This document shows, one piece after another, positions 61,590-64,000 of a DNA stretch of 64,000 nt. Position numbers and translations under genes: made by a program. Numbering within the stretch: the stretch's first letter is position 1; each line of letters begins with the position of its first letter. Source of the DNA: JABFWF01 sp035539135 (lineage in GTDB: Bacteria > Pseudomonadota > Gammaproteobacteria > Xanthomonadales > Xanthomonadaceae); contig DATLJD010000008.1 of NCBI GenBank assembly GCA_035539135.1, forward strand, positions 248,001 through 312,000. The letters are read 5' to 3'. The notes under the pieces were generated by a model. It was not told the origin of the DNA and did no database searches. It was given only the letters and a program-made list of their open reading frames with translations.

Positions 61590-62650
61590 CGCTCCACTCC
61601 CAGGCGTTGCTCGGCCAGCACCTGGTCGAGGATGTCGCGCGCGTAGGGGTCGGCGAGTCCGCCGCGCAGCGACTCGGGATCCTGGCTGTGCAGCCGGAAC
61701 AGGCGGACCAGCGCCTGCGCGGCGCGGTAGCGCACCCACCACTGGGCGTCCGACAGCAGCGGCAGCAGCAGCCATTCGTCGTCCTTCTCGCCCAAGCGGC
61801 CGAGCGCGGTCGCGGCGTGCATGCGCACGTGCCAGCGCTCGCGTCCGAGCAGCGGACGCACCAGGGGCAGGTCGCGCGGATCCTCCAGCACCTGCAGGCA
61901 GGTCGAGATCAGGTGCTCGTCGTGAGAGGACTGAAGGATGCGGCGGATCACCGGCGCGGCATCGGTCGGGCTGATGTCGGCGAGGAAGCGGACCAGTCGC
62001 GGCGCGGCCTCGGCGTTCGCCTGCAGGGCGACTTCGCCCAGCTCCCTCGACACGGTCGCGGTGTCGGCTTCACGCAGGATTTCGGCGACGCCGCTTTGCG
62101 ACCAGTCGAGGCGGGCGACGATCTGGGGCACGAACAGCGCCACCGCGCGCGCGTTGTCGACCTGCATCAAGGCGCGCGCCGCCGACAGCGACACGATCGC
62201 GCTGGGCGCGTGCAGGAAGCGGACGAGGCGGTCGAAGTCGTCGCGGTCCCGCAGGTGGCCGAGCGCGATGATCGCCACCACCCGGTCGTGGAAGCCGCCG
62301 CGGTCCAGCAGCGCGCGCAACTGCGGGACGGCGCCGGCCTGCTCCGCCGCCCGCCGCAGCTGCGGCGGGCCGCTCGACGGCAACGCGGCGTGCACCTGGT
62401 TCCAGGCCTCGATGAAGCCGGACACGTCCGCGCGCGCCAGCCTGGGCACTGCGGTCGCGGTGCCATGCACCACGTCCGACAGGATCGCGCCCCAGACCCG
62501 CGCCGCCTCGTCGTGGATGCGCTGCTTGCGCAACATCGCCTGGCGCATGCCGACGATCACCAGCAGCATGATCACCGCCACGCACAGGACCACCACGCCT
62601 AGCCAGAAGGCGAAGACCAGCTTCACGTCCGCGCCGCTCAGGAAATCCAC
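61586..62650 (-). CDS. Membrane-anchored HEAT-repeat protein
   Basis: 354 residues from a GTG with a strong ribosome binding site (GAGGTGAA, 62654-62661). An N-terminal membrane helix (about 12-35, LVFAFWLGVVVLCVAVIMLLVIVG) is followed by about seven HEAT-like helical pairs (about 90-340), for example VVAIIALGHLRDRDDFDRLVRFLHAP and WHVRMHAATALGRLGEKDDEWLLLPLL. Probably a cytoplasmic or periplasmic scaffold for the glycosyltransferase encoded next, with which it overlaps by four bases. First gene of the operon. Confidence 0.8.
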   Translation of the reverse strand: MDFLSGADVKLVFAFWLGVVVLCVAVIMLLVIVGMRQAMLRKQRIHDEAARVWGAILSDVVHGTATAVPRLARADVSGFIEAWNQVHAALPSSGPPQLRRAAEQAGAVPQLRALLDRGGFHDRVVAIIALGHLRDRDDFDRLVRFLHAPSAIVSLSAARALMQVDNARAVALFVPQIVARLDWSQSGVAEILREADTATVSRELGEVALQANAEAAPRLVRFLADISPTDAAPVIRRILQSSHDEHLISTCLQVLEDPRDLPLVRPLLGRERWHVRMHAATALGRLGEKDDEWLLLPLLSDAQWWVRYRAAQALVRLFRLHSQDPESLRGGLADPYARDILDQVLAEQRLGVER

Positions 62651-63134
62651 GAATTCACCTCGGTTCGCTTGCGCCCGGCGCGTGCCCGGAGGCGACGTCC
62701 AGGCGTAGACAGGCCCCAACGGAGGACCGGATAACGGCAATCGCCGGCGTCCACGCGGGCGCGGCCTTCGGCGCGGCGCCGCCGCGCGCTACCGGCAACG
62801 CCGCCGCGCCGACGCGGATCGCCGTGTTTCCGCGGGCGCGGGCGCGCAACCCCGACAACGCGGAGACCCGTGGATGCTGGATCGGCTCCAAGTTGTCCCC
62901 CTGCTGCCGCGACCACTGCGCAGGCCGCGACCGGATTGATGAGACGGGACGCCGACGAGCCGCGCGGTGGCGGCCTGGTCCGGCGGGTCCCCGCGCCTGC
63001 CGCCGGGCGCTGCGCGTCCCTCGGGCAGGGCGCATGCGGCGGCCGGGCAGGCGCTACTCCTGCTGATTACGCATCAGGCGTGCCAATGCGGTCACATTCT
63101 TTCACGGATCCTTCACCTGCGCGTCCGCCGAAGG
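62651..63134. other. Intergenic region upstream of the five-gene envelope operon
   Basis: 484 bases without a supportable gene. All open frames here have base use unlike neighbouring genes and no recognisable protein. The region should hold the operon promoter, but I found no hexamer pair I would defend. The segment 63060-63115 (AT-richer, near the acyltransferase 3' end) is unexplained. Confidence 0.5.
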
Positions 63135-63761
63135 TCAGGGCGTGCCGTGATGACGCCCCTGCCACGGCCGGTACCAGGCGCGGATGCGGGCGATGTCGGC
63201 GGCCATGTCGTCGCCGAGGTCGAACGGCGGGCCGATGCCGATGACCTTGTCCGGGTAATGGAAGTAAGCCGGCAGCACCGGGACGCGGGCGGCGTGGGCG
63301 ATCTTCCAGAAGCCCGGTTTCCAGCGTTCGACCGGTTTGCGTGTGCCCTCCGGGGCCAAACCGAACCAAAAGTGTTCGGCATTGACAATCAGCGCCGCCG
63401 CCTGCTCGACCACGCCCTGGGCTGCGGTGCGGTCGACCGCGATCACCCCGAGCCGGCGCATCAGCACGCCGAGCGGCCACCAGAACAGCTGGTGCTTGCC
63501 GAGGATGCGGATGTCCAGCCCGAGCGCGAGCTTGGCGGCGAAGCCCCAGATCCCGTCCCAGTTGGACGAGTGCGGCGCGCCGATCAGCACCAGCTTGGGG
63601 ATGTCGGGAAAGGCGCCGACCATGCGCCAGCCGCCCAGCCGCAGCACCGTGCTCCCTAGCCAGCGGGTGAAGCGGTTGGGGGGAACGCGGGGGGCATGCG
63701 GCGGCAGCGGCAGGATCGATCCCGGCGGCGGCAGCGCCGGATGCAGCGGGGCGTCGGCCAT
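63135..63761 (-). CDS. Lysophospholipid acyltransferase family protein (PlsC-like)
   Basis: 208 residues. The acyltransferase motifs are APHSSNWDG (HX4D) and FGLAPEGTRK (EGTR), followed by VPVLPAYFHYP. It lacks long membrane domains. It may be a 1-acylglycerol-3-phosphate acyltransferase or an acyltransferase for another phospholipid; the exact substrate is not clear. The first 20 residues are Pro-rich. It starts 3 bases after the arfB stop. Confidence 0.85.
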   Translation of the reverse strand: MADAPLHPALPPPGSILPLPPHAPRVPPNRFTRWLGSTVLRLGGWRMVGAFPDIPKLVLIGAPHSSNWDGIWGFAAKLALGLDIRILGKHQLFWWPLGVLMRRLGVIAVDRTAAQGVVEQAAALIVNAEHFWFGLAPEGTRKPVERWKPGFWKIAHAARVPVLPAYFHYPDKVIGIGPPFDLGDDMAADIARIRAWYRPWQGRHHGTP

Positions 63762-63764
63762 GCG

Positions 63765-64000
63765 TCAGTCCCAGTCGCGGCGGGTGCGCTCGCGCTTGAG
63801 CGTGCCGCGGCCGCGCTTGGCCTCCAGCCGGCGCTGCCTGGAGGCGCGGGTGGGGCGGGTGGCGATGCGCGGGGTCGGCGCGCGCAGGCCGGCGGCGATG
63901 AAGGCGGCCAGGCGTTCGCGCGCGTCCTCGCGATTGCGTTCCTGCGTGCGGAAGCGCTGGGCGCTGATCACCAGGGTGCCGGCATCCGTCAGCCTGCGGT
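63765..64000 (-). CDS. arfB: Peptidyl-tRNA hydrolase ArfB, C-terminal part (runs off the window)
   Basis: The visible 78 codons encode the end of the alternative ribosome-rescue factor ArfB (YaeJ): RRLTDAGTLVISAQRFRTQERNREDARERL, then the basic tail RPTRASRQRRLEAKRGRGTLKRERTRRDW, which inserts into the mRNA channel of stalled ribosomes. The catalytic GGQ lies beyond the window. An internal ATG would give a shorter protein but is not the real start. It precedes the acyltransferase by 3 bases. Confidence 0.9.
   Translation of the reverse strand, partial: RRLTDAGTLVISAQRFRTQERNREDARERLAAFIAAGLRAPTPRIATRPTRASRQRRLEAKRGRGTLKRERTRRDWD

Overview
The window is a GC-rich (about 70%), densely packed chromosomal segment carrying a replication origin. 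The order rpmH-rnpA-yidC-mnmE, divergent from dnaA-dnaN-recF-gyrB, followed by an M48 peptidase, a TPR protein and tonB-exbB-exbD-exbD, points to a gammaproteobacterium of the Xanthomonadaceae (Lysobacter/Luteimonas/Xanthomonas relatives). The genus cannot be fixed from the sequence alone. No rRNA, tRNA, CRISPR array, prophage or transposase was recognised.

Layout. 0-5.5 kb: start of tamB, tamA, and the two glycyl-tRNA synthetase subunits. 5.7-9.6 kb: a glutamine amidotransferase, a membrane protein, and the Tat translocase tatABC with an RDD membrane protein. 9.7-16.1 kb: a SYLF protein, hemH with an alpha/beta hydrolase, a lipoprotein, a zinc peptidase, rdgC, ttcA and a YdcH protein. 16.2-23.1 kb: plsB, a lipoprotein, an e(P4)-type acid phosphatase and the Rep helicase. 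23.2-28.0 kb: a Sel1 protein, tdk, and an ECF sigma factor with a transmembrane Ser/Thr kinase. 28.1-32.8 kb: mutM, a fatty acid desaturase, an EF-hand protein and acs. 32.9-37.4 kb: the TonB energising complex, a TPR protein and an M48 lipoprotein. 37.5-48.2 kb: the origin block. 48.3-55.5 kb: a TonB-domain lipoprotein, an rRNA methyltransferase, and the glyoxylate shunt (aceBA) with a divergent LysR regulator. 55.5-62.7 kb: a tightly overlapping five-gene operon that looks like a synthase-dependent exopolysaccharide system. 63.1-64 kb: a lysophospholipid acyltransferase and the end of arfB.

Most interesting points. (1) The five-gene operon (HEAT-repeat membrane protein, processive GT2, YaiO-type TPR/beta-barrel, LtaS-like phosphotransferase, GH18-like hydrolase) has every junction overlapping by the four bases NTGA. 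It resembles a complete make-decorate-export-trim module for an unknown envelope polymer. (2) Three near-identical parS-type palindromes lie in 1.2 kb around recF. Two are inside its coding sequence and force the same FHVE peptide. (3) Two inverted DnaA boxes lie between dnaA and dnaN and mark the probable oriC. (4) Dispersed GC-rich repeats have been captured as the C-terminus of TtcA and lie upstream of dnaA. (5) Several core genes show small oddities: a thymidine kinase lacking most zinc ligands, RnpA with a tail running into yidC and no yidD between them, and a terminator embedded in the probable signal-peptide codons of an EF-hand protein.
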